A DNA stretch of 64,000 nucleotides from Vreelandella hamiltonii (GCF_014651775.1 NZ_BMXN01000011.1:1-64000), one strand, 5' to 3'. Shown: positions 36,633 to 47,300, counted from the first letter of the stretch. The notes: generated by a model not told the origin, from the letters alone. Made by a program: numbers and translations.

Positions 36633-37377
36633 GCGCTTAGCGGCACTCCAGCAGAAAAATGGGCTGATTTTACATGATGCAGACAGTTTAAGTGACGCCT
36701 GCGCATCACACCAACTGTCCTCCCCGACTCACCCACTGAGCACGGCGCTGTTCGAGGCAGATTACTGGCAATCGCGAGGCCTGGTAGTCGGCGAAGCACC
36801 CGGCCGTGGCAGCAGCCTGTTCCTGCAAGCATGCGACCATGAGCAGTGGGTGCTGCGCCCTTACCAGCGCGGCGGGCTCATCGCCAAGGTCAACAAGCAG
36901 CGCTATGTCTGGCTGGGGGCAGAGCGCACACGAGCGTTTCGTGAAGTGCGCTTGACCGCCTCGCTGTATGAGCAAGGGCTTCCCGTGCCTCGCCCAGTGG
37001 CCTGCTGCGTCACTCGGTTCGGTTTGACCTATGAGGCGGCTCTGCTGACCGTACGCATCCCGGGCGCCCGAGCGCTCGCCTCCTTACTGAGCGCCGAAGA
37101 GGCAGACGAGGCGCTGTTGATGCGCGTAGGCGCCATGATCAAGCGGTTTCACCAGGCAGGGCTTGATCATGTGGATCTCAACGCCCGCAATATTCTGGTG
37201 GATGAGGCAGGCAAGCCCTGGCTCATCGATCTCGACCGCTGCCGACTGCGCCCGCCGGGCAAATGGCAAGCGGGCAACTTGCAGCGGCTGGAACGGTCTG
37301 TGGTGAAGTTTGCCAGTGCACGCCCGCACACTCACATCGTGGCGGGCTATCTGGCGGGCTCTCACTCGGGCAGTTGA
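36631..37377 (+). CDS. kdkA: Kdo kinase, KdkA-like
   Basis: A 248-residue small-molecule kinase similar to Haemophilus KdkA, which phosphorylates Kdo of the LPS inner core at position 4. Seen motifs are GRGSSLFLQ with WVLRPYQRGGLIAKVNKQRY, the catalytic loop HVDLNARNILVD and the metal site LIDLDRC. GAGAGGG lies 7-10 nt before the ATG, inside the divergent heptosyltransferase gene. Its 3' end overlaps the converging GT4 gene by 16 bp. Confidence 0.88.
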   Translation: MRLAALQQKNGLILHDADSLSDACASHQLSSPTHPLSTALFEADYWQSRGLVVGEAPGRGSSLFLQACDHEQWVLRPYQRGGLIAKVNKQRYVWLGAERTRAFREVRLTASLYEQGLPVPRPVACCVTRFGLTYEAALLTVRIPGARALASLLSAEEADEALLMRVGAMIKRFHQAGLDHVDLNARNILVDEAGKPWLIDLDRCRLRPPGKWQAGNLQRLERSVVKFASARPHTHIVAGYLAGSHSGS

Positions 37378-38462
37378 TATTCGCGCAGCAGTTTTTTCGC
37401 GTGCACGTCGAGCGCCATATGCGCGACCACCCATCGACGCGCCTCTTCACCCAGCACCCGTCTGGTCTCCGGCGCATCGATCAGTTCTTTCAGGGCAATG
37501 GACCACTCTTCAGCCGATAGCGGGTCGGCCAGGCGACCTCTTTGCTGGTCTATCAATTCGGGGATAGCACCGCTATTGGCCCCCACGACAGCACATTGGG
37601 CAGCCATGGCCTCGATGACGGTCAGCCCAAAGGCTTCATTACGCGAAGGGATACACGCGATATCGATGGCCTGGAGCAGCGCGGGTAAGTCCTGGCGAAA
37701 TCCGAGAAAGTGGACGCGCTCTTGCAAACCAAGCGCTGCGACCTTTTGCTTGATCGCCGCTACAAATGATTCGTCAGCCCCTTCATCGGCAGTGACACCG
37801 CCAATGATCAAGCCATACCACAACGCTTGGCGATCCAACGATGCCAATGCCTCCAGCCACACCTCATGCCCTTTGCCGGGCGTCAGCCGTCCTGGCAGTG
37901 CAATCAAACACCCGCCCTCAGGAAGGCCGAGCGCTGATTTGGCGTGCACCGCCCCTTGGTAGGCATCCACGTTCACGCCCAGCCCAAGGCAGTGAAGGCG
38001 CGCCTCCGAGACGGGCAATGCCTGCTTGTTGCGTCGATAGGTCGCCTGACTGATCGAAAAGACTTTTGTTACCCGCGAATAGGCCAAACGGTGATACACA
38101 CCTTTCTTGGGGCGCGTCACTCCCATATGCTCGGTAAAAAACAGCTTCAAGCGAGGACGAAAGAGACTGAGCAGTGCCGCAACACGCAGGTCACTCGACT
38201 TATGGCAGTGCACGATATCGATACGATGCCGGTCTATATAACCCAGCAACGCAGGTAGCGAAAGGAGTGCTCGAGCGGTACTCGGCACCGTGAACACGCT
38301 TGCTCCTGCGCCCTCCATACTGCTGGCGACACGCGACCCGGCGATGGCAAGGCCATGGTTCACCACCCCCAGGCGCTGCAATTCAGGCATAATGCGCGAC
38401 GGGTACATCTCCAGTCCGCCCCACCCTTTCGACATACAGACCTGCATAATATGGTGAGCCAC
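37362..38462 (-). CDS. family 4 glycosyltransferase
   Basis: A 366-residue GT4 enzyme, probably for LPS core extension. It begins MAHHIMQVCMSKGWGGLEM, has DIVHCHKSSDLR and TEHMG, and the EX7E motif (EAFGLTVIE) near residue 290. GTG at 38462 is preferred because GAGAGG is 6 nt upstream; an ATG five codons in is the alternative. Donor and acceptor sugar cannot be deduced. Divergent from the next GT9 gene. Confidence 0.85.
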   Translation of the reverse strand: MAHHIMQVCMSKGWGGLEMYPSRIMPELQRLGVVNHGLAIAGSRVASSMEGAGASVFTVPSTARALLSLPALLGYIDRHRIDIVHCHKSSDLRVAALLSLFRPRLKLFFTEHMGVTRPKKGVYHRLAYSRVTKVFSISQATYRRNKQALPVSEARLHCLGLGVNVDAYQGAVHAKSALGLPEGGCLIALPGRLTPGKGHEVWLEALASLDRQALWYGLIIGGVTADEGADESFVAAIKQKVAALGLQERVHFLGFRQDLPALLQAIDIACIPSRNEAFGLTVIEAMAAQCAVVGANSGAIPELIDQQRGRLADPLSAEEWSIALKELIDAPETRRVLGEEARRWVVAHMALDVHAKKLLREYQLPE

Positions 38463-38519
38463 TGATACCTCTCTGCCATGACGTTGACACGGTTGACCAT
38501 TATCACCCCAGGAGCCTTC

Positions 38520-39581
38520 ATGAATCATCCCCAGACTGCGCAACCTCGCATTTTAGTGGTCCGCAACGACAAGATTGGAGATTTCATGCTGGCCTGGCCC
38601 GCCCTGGCCTGCTTGAAACAGGCATCGCCTGCGCCCCACGTTACGGTGCTGGTGCCCGCTTATACGGCCCCGTTAGCCAACGCGTGCCCATGGGTCGATG
38701 AGGTCATTATCGACCCCGGTAGCCAGGCCGATAAAGCGGCGCAGCAAGCGCTATTGTTTCACGTGAAACAATCGAAATTCGATGCCCTGCTAACGCTGTT
38801 CTCGACGCCACGCATTGGTTGGCTTGGCATGAGAGCAGGCATTGCACTGCGTGTTGCCCCCGCGACCAAGTGGGCGCAGGTGTTCTATAACGTGCGGGTA
38901 CGCCAACGCCGCTCGCAGTCAGCAAAGCCGGAGTACCAGTACAACGTCGATCTGGCCTGTGAGCTGCTGGCACGCCTTTCGCTGAAACTCTCTACCCTGC
39001 CTTCACCACCCTTCTGGCCGCTGGATGACGCACAGCGTCATGCACAACGCCAAGCGTTGATAAACGATACGTCAGAGCGCGTGGTGGTAGTTCATCCTGG
39101 CAGTGGCGGCTCGGCGGTGAATCTATCGGTGACGCAGTACGCCGAGTTGATCACTCACGTTCACCAGCAGTGCCAGCACTTGCCACTACGCTGGCTGATC
39201 AGCGCTGGCCCTAGTGAGCAGCCTCAGGCACAAGAGTTGAGGGAGCAGCTAGCCAAACAGGGTGTTGAAGCAGACCACTTCCCCGACACCGCAGGTGTCG
39301 ATGACTTTGCCCTGCAGCTTGGCGGAGCGGAGATGCTGATTGCTGGCTCGACCGGCCCGCTGCATATTGCAGGCTGCCTGGACATCGCCACGGCGGGCTT
39401 TTATCCGGCCAAGCGCTCAGCCACGCCGCTGCGCTGGCAAACTTGCAACCGGGCGGAAAAGCGTCTGGCGTTTAGCCCGCCTTCAGGCGCTGACACACAG
39501 GACATGACTGCCATCGATCTCGACGCGGCAGCCCACCAGATCTCAGCGCTGCTTCTCGGCGGTTTGGGTACGCACCCATAG
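38520..39581 (+). CDS. GT9 glycosyltransferase (heptosyltransferase family)
   Basis: A 353-residue family 9 transferase with RILVVRNDKIGDFMLAWPAL at the N terminus and GSTGPLHIAGCLDIATAGFY near the C terminus, the two conserved GT9 sites. It is less close to WaaC or WaaF than the other two GT9 proteins here, so its acceptor (third heptose or another core sugar) is open. GGAG precedes the ATG. A perfect parS lies inside the gene, read as LLFHVKQ. The 3' end overlaps the converging GT2 gene by 39 bp. Confidence 0.85.
   Translation: MNHPQTAQPRILVVRNDKIGDFMLAWPALACLKQASPAPHVTVLVPAYTAPLANACPWVDEVIIDPGSQADKAAQQALLFHVKQSKFDALLTLFSTPRIGWLGMRAGIALRVAPATKWAQVFYNVRVRQRRSQSAKPEYQYNVDLACELLARLSLKLSTLPSPPFWPLDDAQRHAQRQALINDTSERVVVVHPGSGGSAVNLSVTQYAELITHVHQQCQHLPLRWLISAGPSEQPQAQELREQLAKQGVEADHFPDTAGVDDFALQLGGAEMLIAGSTGPLHIAGCLDIATAGFYPAKRSATPLRWQTCNRAEKRLAFSPPSGADTQDMTAIDLDAAAHQISALLLGGLGTHP
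38755..38770. promoter_or_regulatory. parS centromere site 1
   Basis: The 16-bp palindrome TGTTTCACGTGAAACA, the consensus ParB-binding parS, occurs without mismatch inside the GT9 gene, about 17 kb from oriC. Confidence 0.92.
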
Positions 39582-40304
39582 ATCAGCGTACTTGGCGAAC
39601 GTGGAATGCGCAGAGAGCAGAGCCAGCAGCAGCCCCTGCTTGCCATCCTTGAACCCGGCTTTGAGCACGTACATCTTGAGAAAGCAGGCCAGACCATGGC
39701 GAATGCCTTGCCATAGCGTGGCCGTTTTGCCCTGCGCAGCCCGCTGCTCTGCCCAGGCCTGGGCATAGTGGGCGGATTTCTCCAGATAGTGGCGCAGATC
39801 GCGGTAGGTGTAGTGAAGCAGGTCGCCGGATAACGGCTTTTCGGCAAGGCCTGCGTCGACGACCAGCTTCTCGTGCACCAACGCGGCGTTATACCCTGCC
39901 TGACCTTTCGGGTAGAGACGCAGCACTCGGTCTGGGTACCAGCCCGAGTGGCGAATGAAACGGCCAAAACACCAGGAGAGCCGACTCACGCTATAGGCAG
40001 CAGGCGGCTGCTGAACGGCGGCCTGAATGCTGTCACGCAATTCAGGGGTCACGCGCTCATCGGCGTCGACCATCAAAATCCAGTCACTGCTTACCAGGGC
40101 TTCTGCTCGCTGGCGCTGAATGCCAAACCCCTGCCAGTCGGCATTCACATGGACCTTATCCGTGAACGCGCGGGCAATCTCGCAGGTAGCATCCTGGCTG
40201 CCCGCATCCAGCACGACGATTTCATCGGCCCAAGTGAGCGTTTCCAGGCATTCACGCAAATGGTGGGCTTCGTTTTTGACGATCAACACAGCAGCAATAG
40301 TCAC
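39543..40304 (-). CDS. family 2 glycosyltransferase, WaaE/KdtX-like
   Basis: A 253-residue GT-A transferase similar to LPS core beta-1,4-glucosyltransferases. It has IAAVLIVKNEAHHLRECLE, the nucleotide-binding WADEIVVLDAGSQDAT, the metal motif VDADERV and the C-terminal LHYTYRDLRHYLEKSA that is characteristic of this subgroup. The start is GTG at 40304 with AGGTGA upstream. Glucose transfer to heptose I is inferred from the family, not shown. Confidence 0.86.
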   Translation of the reverse strand: MTIAAVLIVKNEAHHLRECLETLTWADEIVVLDAGSQDATCEIARAFTDKVHVNADWQGFGIQRQRAEALVSSDWILMVDADERVTPELRDSIQAAVQQPPAAYSVSRLSWCFGRFIRHSGWYPDRVLRLYPKGQAGYNAALVHEKLVVDAGLAEKPLSGDLLHYTYRDLRHYLEKSAHYAQAWAEQRAAQGKTATLWQGIRHGLACFLKMYVLKAGFKDGKQGLLLALLSAHSTFAKYADLWVRTQTAEKQR

Positions 40305-40471
40305 AGTTCACCTATCCCAGCGAATTTATATCAACGAATCTATAACAACGAGATGAGCGATCCATTCGCTCATGCTTCATGACCAGTTTCGTTGCATGCT
40401 ACCACGACCATGAACGTCGAGATTTGGTAAGCTAACAGGCTCATTCAGCAAGCGACGAAAAGGGACATGGC
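40305..40471. other. divergent gap between the GT2 and OpgB-like genes
   Basis: The gap holds an 8-bp inverted repeat (ATGAGCGA at 40353-40360, TCGCTCAT at 40366-40373) and AT-rich stretches (TATAAA on the minus strand near 40325) that may serve the GT2 promoter. No clear promoter for the rightward gene was found. Confidence 0.35.
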
Positions 40472-42124
40472 ATGCTCGCTTCCAAGTCACCCCCCCTGAC
40501 TCCCTGGCTACCGCTGGTCGTGATTGGCGCGAGCCTGGGCTATGCCGTTACTGTCTTGACGCGCTTGCCCTGGTGGACGCTTTTCATCACCGCCACCGTG
40601 TGGATGCTGGTAGGCCTCAAGCTGCGCTGGGGTGCTCCCTTGAATGCCCGCTACCGCCCCGTCTGGCCATGGTCGCTGCTACCGCTGAGCCTGTTTGGCA
40701 TTTACGTCTACCTGGTCGACAGCTTTGGCAGTGTGGACCTGGGCGCGGTATTTTTCCATCTGCAAGCGGGCATGGCCGACCATGGCGGTGGCGGCAAAAT
40801 GGTCATGGCAGTGGTGTATACGCTGGTCGTGCTCGCCATGCTGATCTCCGTCATCTCTATCGCACGCCACGACCAGCGTTGGCGTCTGACCGAACGCTTT
40901 TTTGCCATTGCCTTGTTAGCCGGGAACCCGCTGCTGTATGGGCTGGGGCAACGCAGTGCCGCCATCGTGACCGATGACGGGGCCTGGCTGGATCGGCGCT
41001 ACGTTCAGCCACCGCTGGAAGACCAGCCCAATGCACCTAACTTGCTGCTCCTCTACCTGGAAAGCCTCGAGCGTACCTATCGTCACGACATATTCGGCAA
41101 CGCCTACGATGACCTGGATGTGCTGGGTGAGCGTGGCATCGTCTTCGAAGGTGTGCAGCAAATGGACAACACCGGCTGGACCATGGCCGGGATGATCGCC
41201 AGCCAGTGCGGCGTTCCCCTGATGCCTGCTGGCCTGTTGCATGACAGCCAGTTCGAACCCCTTTCCCAGGTCGTGCCTGGCGTAGACTGCCTGGGTGACA
41301 TTCTGGCAGGTCAAGGTTATCGGCTCAGCTATCTGGGTGGCGCCAGCACGCAGTTTGCGGGGAAAGGTCTCTTTTACCGAGGGCATCAGTTCGACACGGT
41401 CAAGGGCAAGGAGGATTTCATCACGGACATGGAGAACCCCGAGTATCTCAATAGCTGGGGCCTCTATGACGATACCCTCTACGACTTCACCGTCGACGAA
41501 ATACGCCGCTTGAACCGTGAAGACGATGGCCCCTGGGCAGTGGTCAACCTGAGCATCGCGGGCCATGCCCCCAGCGGCTTTCCCGCCCAGCGTTGCATTG
41601 ACCGTCAAGGGGCCTTCGATGGCCAGGACATTCTTTACTCAGTGGAGTGTTCGGCCTGGCTGGCCCGCGATCTGATCGAACGGCTGGAAGCAGAAAACCT
41701 GCTGGAGAATACGCTGGTGGTGGTGCTCAGCGACCACCTGACCATGCGCGTGTCGGTATGGGACCAACTGACGGTGCTGGATCGCGACAATACCATGATC
41801 ATGCTGGGCGACAGGGTGACTCCCCAGCGGATACGCCGCGAAGCCACCATGCTGGATGTGTTTCCCACCATACTGGACGCCATGGGATTACCGCTACACG
41901 AAGGCCGAGCAGGCCTTGGCACCTCCCTGCTGGGCCGCCGTCCTACCTTGGCGGAAAACCACGGGCTGAATACGCTCAATGCCCGTCTGCGCGAAGAAAC
42001 AGCGCTTCAGCATCGCCTATGGGAAGGCCTCGCCCCCCAGCGCAGAGAGCCTGAGGAGAGCTCCTCGGCGCAAGTCATGGAGACCCCGGCCGATCAAGCC
42101 GAGGAAGTCGAGATCCTGCACTGA
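40472..42124 (+). CDS. OpgB/MdoB-like phosphoglycerol transferase
   Basis: A 550-residue inner-membrane protein of the sulfatase/alkaline phosphatase superfamily. Four hydrophobic segments lie in the first ~160 residues, then a periplasmic catalytic domain with YLESLERTY, the nucleophile region NTGWTMAGMIASQCGVPL and the metal site VVLSDHLTM. These blocks follow E. coli OpgB, which transfers phosphoglycerol to periplasmic glucans, but this protein is about 200 residues shorter. Its place among LPS core genes suggests it may decorate LPS instead; that is inference. AAAGGGAC precedes the ATG. Confidence 0.83.
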   Translation: MLASKSPPLTPWLPLVVIGASLGYAVTVLTRLPWWTLFITATVWMLVGLKLRWGAPLNARYRPVWPWSLLPLSLFGIYVYLVDSFGSVDLGAVFFHLQAGMADHGGGGKMVMAVVYTLVVLAMLISVISIARHDQRWRLTERFFAIALLAGNPLLYGLGQRSAAIVTDDGAWLDRRYVQPPLEDQPNAPNLLLLYLESLERTYRHDIFGNAYDDLDVLGERGIVFEGVQQMDNTGWTMAGMIASQCGVPLMPAGLLHDSQFEPLSQVVPGVDCLGDILAGQGYRLSYLGGASTQFAGKGLFYRGHQFDTVKGKEDFITDMENPEYLNSWGLYDDTLYDFTVDEIRRLNREDDGPWAVVNLSIAGHAPSGFPAQRCIDRQGAFDGQDILYSVECSAWLARDLIERLEAENLLENTLVVVLSDHLTMRVSVWDQLTVLDRDNTMIMLGDRVTPQRIRREATMLDVFPTILDAMGLPLHEGRAGLGTSLLGRRPTLAENHGLNTLNARLREETALQHRLWEGLAPQRREPEESSSAQVMETPADQAEEVEILH

Positions 42125-42143
42125 CAGCGCCTTCGTCAGCCCC

Positions 42144-43163
42144 TCACGGCAGGTCGGCGCAGATCGACTGATAGACGCGCTCGACGGGCAAATCGTTGAG
42201 ACAGTTGGTATGCCCCAGCGGGCACACTCGCGCGAAGCATGGCGAGCAGGAGAGCCCCAGGTAGTGAATGGACGCCTGTTCGGTGAGAGGCGGCGTATAG
42301 GCAGGAGACGACGAACCATATAGCGCCTGAATACGCACTCCAACCGCTGCCGCCACGTGCATCAGGCCAGAGTCATTGGTGACCACCTGACGGCAGTCGG
42401 CCAACAGATCGACGGCGTCGGCCAGCTGGGTTTTCCCGCACAGGTTGTGTGCATGCGACAGCCCCTTCACGATCGCCTGCCCCGCCTCACGGTCTTTTGC
42501 TCCCCCCAGCACGCGCACCTCAAAGCCGTCTTTGACCAGTTTTGCCGCCAACTGATGAAAATAGGCCAATGGCCATTGCTTGGCCGGCCCATACTCAGCG
42601 CCTGGCATCATGCCGATTGCGGGGCGGGAAGAGAGCGCGTGGCTCAACCGCAGATTCACCAGATTGTCACGGTCAATGGTGAGCCTGGGCTTGGGAATGG
42701 CAAACTGGCCAGTTTGCGCTTCAGAGGCAGGAAGCCCCAGAGAGACAAAGCGCTTGACGGTCTGATCCAGCACCTGTTTATCCAGCTTGCGGCGCTCTTT
42801 CAGCAGCCCGTAGCGGTGCTCCCCCAGGAACCCTACCCGCTCAGGGATCCGTGCCATGAAAGGCACCAGCGCCGCCTTCCAGGAGCGCGGCAGCACAATG
42901 GCGCGGTCGAAGCGGCCCCGCAACCGAGCGGCCAGCTCCCGCCGACTCGCCAGGCCAAATTCACCATGGCCGACCTCCAGTGGCAACACCTCATCGACTT
43001 CGGGCATGCGCTCGAGAATCGGCTGCGACCAGGCCGGGGCCACCACGCCCAGCGTGGCCCCTGGGGTGCGCGCCTTCAAGGTCATGAACAGGCTTTGCGC
43101 CATGACCATATCGCCGACCCAGGAAGGGCCGACCACCAGCAGACGCTTGGCAGAGTCAGCCAT
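42144..43163 (-). CDS. waaF: lipopolysaccharide heptosyltransferase II
   Basis: Adds the second heptose to the LPS inner core. The 339-residue GT9 product has the WaaF head [20 protein letters not shown] and the C-terminal [24 protein letters not shown], followed by [17 protein letters not shown], a cysteine-containing tail common in WaaF. GGAG is 8 nt before the ATG. The start overlaps the end of hldD by 8 bp, so they are one operon. Confidence 0.95.
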   Translation of the reverse strand: MADSAKRLLVVGPSWVGDMVMAQSLFMTLKARTPGATLGVVAPAWSQPILERMPEVDEVLPLEVGHGEFGLASRRELAARLRGRFDRAIVLPRSWKAALVPFMARIPERVGFLGEHRYGLLKERRKLDKQVLDQTVKRFVSLGLPASEAQTGQFAIPKPRLTIDRDNLVNLRLSHALSSRPAIGMMPGAEYGPAKQWPLAYFHQLAAKLVKDGFEVRVLGGAKDREAGQAIVKGLSHAHNLCGKTQLADAVDLLADCRQVVTNDSGLMHVAAAVGVRIQALYGSSSPAYTPPLTEQASIHYLGLSCSPCFARVCPLGHTNCLNDLPVERVYQSICADLP

Positions 43164-44112
43164 TCAGCCACTCCAGATAGGCCTTGACCCCCTGAGCCAC
43201 CGTCTTGAACTCGACATCACATCCCGCTGCACGCAGGTGGCCGATGTCCGCACGGGTATAGCTCTGGTAGCGCCCCTTCAGCTCCTGGGGGAACGGGATA
43301 TAGTCGATTTCGCCCTGACCATAGAAATCGATCACCGCTTCACCAATCGCCTTGAAAGGTTCGGCACGGCCCGTACCCAGGTTGAAGATGCCCGACGCGC
43401 TGGGGTTGTCCAGGAACCAGAGGTTCACGTCGACCACATCGCCGACGTAGACAAAATCGCGACTCTGCATGCCCGCCTCATAGCCGCCGTAGGCACCGAA
43501 CAGTTTCAGCGTTTCGCCGTTACGGATCTGGAGATGGTTGTGGTACGCCACGCTCGCCATCTTGCCCTTGTGCTGCTCTCGAGGGCCGTAGACGTTGAAA
43601 TAACGGAAACCTACCACTTGGGTAGTCAGCTCGTTCCAGCGCGAACGCACGTGCTGATCGAACAGCAGTTTGGAGTAGCCATAGACGTTGAGCGGTTTCT
43701 CGTGCTCAGGGGCTTCCTTGAACACGTCGCTGCCGCCGTAGGTGGCCGCTGACGAGGCGTACAGAAACGGAATGCCCAGCTTCTCGCAGTAGTTGAGCAG
43801 CACCTTGGAGTACTCGAAGTTGTTCTCCATCATGTAGTGGCCGTCCCACTCCGTGGTATCCGAGCAGGCACCCTCATGGAAAATCGCATCGATGGTCGGC
43901 AGGTCCACCGTTTCACCGCGCAGCGCGGCTTTCACCCGGGCAATGAAATCATCCTTGTCCAGGTAGTCGGCGAGCGTGCAGTCCGCCAGGTTGACGAATT
44001 TGGTGCCATCGCGCAGGTCGTCGACCACCATCACATCGTCACGGCCACGAGCATTTAGCGCTTTGACAATATTGGCGCCGATAAACCCGGCGCCGCCTGT
44101 TACCACGATCAT
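43156..44112 (-). CDS. hldD: ADP-L-glycero-D-manno-heptose-6-epimerase
   Basis: Last step of ADP-L-heptose formation. The 318-residue SDR product has [19 protein letters not shown], the heptose-epimerase block [21 protein letters not shown] and the catalytic [15 protein letters not shown] lies 7 nt before the ATG at 44112; the frame runs further upstream but that is not family-like. First gene of the hldD-waaF operon and divergent from glyQ. Confidence 0.96.
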   Translation of the reverse strand: MIVVTGGAGFIGANIVKALNARGRDDVMVVDDLRDGTKFVNLADCTLADYLDKDDFIARVKAALRGETVDLPTIDAIFHEGACSDTTEWDGHYMMENNFEYSKVLLNYCEKLGIPFLYASSAATYGGSDVFKEAPEHEKPLNVYGYSKLLFDQHVRSRWNELTTQVVGFRYFNVYGPREQHKGKMASVAYHNHLQIRNGETLKLFGAYGGYEAGMQSRDFVYVGDVVDVNLWFLDNPSASGIFNLGTGRAEPFKAIGEAVIDFYGQGEIDYIPFPQELKGRYQSYTRADIGHLRAAGCDVEFKTVAQGVKAYLEWLNG

Positions 44113-44176
44113 CTCGTTCTCCTTATCAAAAGCGGCTGTTTTGCTAACGTGCCTATAACCCATCTGCCTGTAATTG

Positions 44177-44182
44177 TATACT
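44177..44182 (+). promoter_or_regulatory. candidate glyQ -10 box
   Basis: TATACT preceded by TTG lies 40 bp before the glyQ start at 44222. No good -35 is seen. If used, transcription would start near 44189, which would favour the ATG at 44222 over 44192. Confidence 0.35.
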
Positions 44183-44221
44183 TGACGGCTTATGAATTCA
44201 TGGCCAACGGTGCTTTCCGCG

Positions 44222-45181
44222 ATGAGTGTCTCGACAAACCAATCGACACCCGATGTGTCGACCTTTCAAGGCTTGATCCTTGCTCTGCAACAGTACTGGG
44301 CAGAACAGGGCTGTGTGATTCTCCAGCCCCTCGATATGGAAGTCGGCGCGGGCACCTTCCACCCCGCCACCTTCCTGCGGGCGATTGGCCCCGAAACCTG
44401 GAACGCTGCCTATGTGCAGCCTTCCCGCCGCCCCACCGACGGCCGCTACGGCGAAAATCCCAATCGCCTGCAGCACTACTACCAGTTTCAGGTGGTAATG
44501 AAGCCCTCCCCCAGCAATCTGCAGGACCTGTACCTGGGATCACTGAAGCGCCTGGGCCTCGACCCGCTGGTTCACGACGTTCGCTTCGTGGAAGACAACT
44601 GGGAATCCCCCACGCTCGGGGCCTGGGGCCTGGGCTGGGAAGTATGGCTAAACGGCATGGAAGTCACCCAGTTCACCTACTTCCAGCAGGCGGGCGGCAT
44701 CGAGTGCTACCCCGTCACCGGCGAGCTGACCTACGGCCTCGAGCGTATCGCCATGTACCTGCAAAACGTCGATAGCGTTTACGATCTGGTCTGGGCCATT
44801 GCGCCGGACGGCAGCAAGGTCAGCTACGGCGATGTTTACCTGCAAAACGAGCGGGAGCAGTCAGCCTACAACTTCGAGCACGCCGACGTCGACCAGCTCT
44901 TTGCTGCCTTCGACCATCAGGAAAAAGAGTGCAGCAAACTGCTGGCCGCCAGCCTGCCGCTACCCGCCTACGAGCAAGTGCTCAAGGCGTCGCACACTTT
45001 CAACCTGCTGGATGCGCGCCACGCCATCTCGGTCACCGAACGTCAACGCTTCATCCTGCGTGTGCGCACCATGGCCCGTGACGTGGCGACCGCCTACTTC
45101 GAATCACGCAAAGCAGCAGGGTTCCCCATGGCGCCCGAGGCCCTGCGCCGCGAACTGCTAGCCGACCAAGGAGACGCATGA
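44222..45181 (+). CDS. glyQ: glycyl-tRNA synthetase alpha subunit
   Basis: Catalytic subunit of the bacterial tetrameric glycyl-tRNA synthetase. The 319-residue product has [40 protein letters not shown], and the class II motifs [18 protein letters not shown] and [10 protein letters not shown]. The start at 44222 fits the family best; an ATG at 44192 is in frame and neither has a strong Shine-Dalgarno. It overlaps glyS by 4 bp (ATGA). Confidence 0.96.
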   Translation: MSVSTNQSTPDVSTFQGLILALQQYWAEQGCVILQPLDMEVGAGTFHPATFLRAIGPETWNAAYVQPSRRPTDGRYGENPNRLQHYYQFQVVMKPSPSNLQDLYLGSLKRLGLDPLVHDVRFVEDNWESPTLGAWGLGWEVWLNGMEVTQFTYFQQAGGIECYPVTGELTYGLERIAMYLQNVDSVYDLVWAIAPDGSKVSYGDVYLQNEREQSAYNFEHADVDQLFAAFDHQEKECSKLLAASLPLPAYEQVLKASHTFNLLDARHAISVTERQRFILRVRTMARDVATAYFESRKAAGFPMAPEALRRELLADQGDA

Positions 45182-47247
45182 TGGCCGTTGATACGCTTTT
45201 ACTGGAACTGGGTGCCGAGGAGCTGCCGCCTACCGCCCTGGACGCGCTCTCTGATGCGTTTGCTGCGGGTATTGAAAAAGGTCTGCAGGAAGCAGAGGTT
45301 CCGTTTCAGTCCGTCACTGCCTATGCAACACCGCGTCGTTTGGCCGTCCAGGTATCGGGATTGGCCGACAAGCAGCCGGATCGTGAAGTGGAGCGCCGTG
45401 GTCCCGCGCTGGCCGCCGCATTCAAGGATGGCGTGCCCACCAAGGCCGCCGAAGGCTTTGCGCGCTCCTGTGGCGTCAGCGTGGATGAGCTGATTCATCT
45501 GGAAACCGACAAAGGCACCTGGCTGGGCTTCCAGGAGCAGCAGCAAGGCGAGAGTGTCCAAGCACTACTGCCAGACATGATTCGCAAGACGCTTCAGTCG
45601 CTGCCGGTGCCCAAGAACATGCGCTGGGGCGCGTCTCGTGTGGAGTTCTCCCGCCCGGTACACTGGCTGGTCGCCCTTTATGGCAAGGAAGAGATTGCCG
45701 CAGAAGCACTAGGCCTGCAGGCCAGCCGCACCACCTACGGTCATCGCTTCCACGCCCCGGATGCGATCCAGCTCGAACACGCCGACGATTATCTGGCAGT
45801 ACTGGAAAACGCCTACGTGCTGGCCGACCGTCAGCAGCGCCGCGAGCGTATTCGTGAGCAGGTGCTGGCCGAGGCAGAAGTTCAGGAAGCCAATGCGGTC
45901 ATCGATGAAGACCTGCTGGTCGAGGTCAGCGGTTTGGTCGAGTGGCCCGTGGCATTGACCGGCAGCTTCGATGAGCGCTTTTTGGACGTGCCCGCCGAGT
46001 GCCTGATCTCCTCCATGAAGGCCAACCAGAAATACTTCCACTTGCTGGATGACCACGGCAAGCTCAAGCCGCTGTTCATTACCATTTCCAACATCGAAAG
46101 CCAGGACCCTGACCAGGTCATTGCCGGCAATGAGAAGGTCATCCGACCTCGCCTCGCGGATGCTGCGTTCTTCTACGATACCGACCGCAAAAAAACGCTG
46201 GCATCGCGCATTCCTCAGCTGGAAAGCGTCGTGTTTCAGCAGCAGCTCGGCACGCTGGCAGACAAGGCACGCCGCAGCACGGCCATTGCTACCTTCATCG
46301 CCGAGCGCATCCAGGGTGATGTTGCCCACGCTCAGCGTGCCGTGGCACTGGCCAAATGCGACCTGGTCACTGAGATGGTACTCGAGTTCCCCGAGCTGCA
46401 AGGCATCATGGGCCGCTACTACGCCGAGCAGGATGGCGAGCCTGCCGAAGTAGCCCAGGCACTGGAAGAACAGTACCTTCCGCGCTTTGCCAGCGACGCC
46501 ATCCCCGCCAGTCTGACTGGCCAAGCACTGGCCCTGGCAGACCGCCTTGATACGCTGGTGGGCATCTTCGGCATCGGCCAGCGCCCCACGGGCGCCAAGG
46601 ACCCCTTTGCCCTGCGCCGCGCGTCCATTGGTGTGCTGAATATCCTGGTAAAAGGCGAGCTGAACCTCGACTTGCGTGAACTGCTGCAGGTCGCCGTTGA
46701 CCAGCACCAGCAACTGCCCAAAGCCGAAGGACTGGTAGAGGAAGTGCTGACCTACATGCTCGACCGCTTCCGCGCTTGGGGGCAGGACGAAGGCATTACC
46801 GCCGAGATGTACCTGGCCGTGCGTGCTCGTCCCGTCAGCAAGCCGCTGGATTTTGCGCGTCGGTTACGTGCCGTCAAAGCCTTTGCCCAGCGTGAGGAAG
46901 CCACCGCTCTGGCGGCTGCCAACAAGCGTGTCTCCAATATCCTGAGCAAGCAGGCGCACGATGGCAGCACGCAAGTCGATACCTCTCTGCTTCAAGAGAG
47001 CGCCGAGCAGACACTGGCGGAGGCCGTCATCCACTGCCAGCAGCAGGTAGCTCCGCTATTTGCCGCCGGTGAGTACCAGCAAGCTCTGGACACCTTGGCA
47101 ACGCTGCGTGAGCCGGTCGATACGTTCTTCGATCAGGTCATGGTCATGGCCGATGACGAGGCCGTGCGTCGCAACCGCCTTGCTCTGCTCGCCAGCCTGC
47201 AGGCACTTTTCCTGGAAGTCGCGGATATTTCTCAGCTACCCCAGTAA
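45178..47247 (+). CDS. glyS: glycyl-tRNA synthetase beta subunit
   Basis: tRNA-binding partner of GlyQ. The 689-residue product matches the E. coli length, with [16 protein letters not shown] at the N terminus, [25 protein letters not shown], and an HD-like and anticodon-binding C-terminal part. AAGGAG lies just before the double ATG (45178 and 45181); the first is used here because it overlaps the glyQ stop. A terminator follows. Confidence 0.96.
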   Translation: MMAVDTLLLELGAEELPPTALDALSDAFAAGIEKGLQEAEVPFQSVTAYATPRRLAVQVSGLADKQPDREVERRGPALAAAFKDGVPTKAAEGFARSCGVSVDELIHLETDKGTWLGFQEQQQGESVQALLPDMIRKTLQSLPVPKNMRWGASRVEFSRPVHWLVALYGKEEIAAEALGLQASRTTYGHRFHAPDAIQLEHADDYLAVLENAYVLADRQQRRERIREQVLAEAEVQEANAVIDEDLLVEVSGLVEWPVALTGSFDERFLDVPAECLISSMKANQKYFHLLDDHGKLKPLFITISNIESQDPDQVIAGNEKVIRPRLADAAFFYDTDRKKTLASRIPQLESVVFQQQLGTLADKARRSTAIATFIAERIQGDVAHAQRAVALAKCDLVTEMVLEFPELQGIMGRYYAEQDGEPAEVAQALEEQYLPRFASDAIPASLTGQALALADRLDTLVGIFGIGQRPTGAKDPFALRRASIGVLNILVKGELNLDLRELLQVAVDQHQQLPKAEGLVEEVLTYMLDRFRAWGQDEGITAEMYLAVRARPVSKPLDFARRLRAVKAFAQREEATALAAANKRVSNILSKQAHDGSTQVDTSLLQESAEQTLAEAVIHCQQQVAPLFAAGEYQQALDTLATLREPVDTFFDQVMVMADDEAVRRNRLALLASLQALFLEVADISQLPQ

Positions 47248-47271
47248 GCGCCTCACGTCAGAAACGCTTGC

Positions 47272-47300
47272 AGCCCGGCCCAGGTGGCCGGGCTTTTTAT
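47272..47300 (+). terminator. intrinsic terminator of glyQS
   Basis: AGCCCGGCC (47272-47280) and GGCCGGGCT (47286-47294) form a 9-bp stem with a 5-nt loop, followed by TTTTATTT. Confidence 0.9.
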
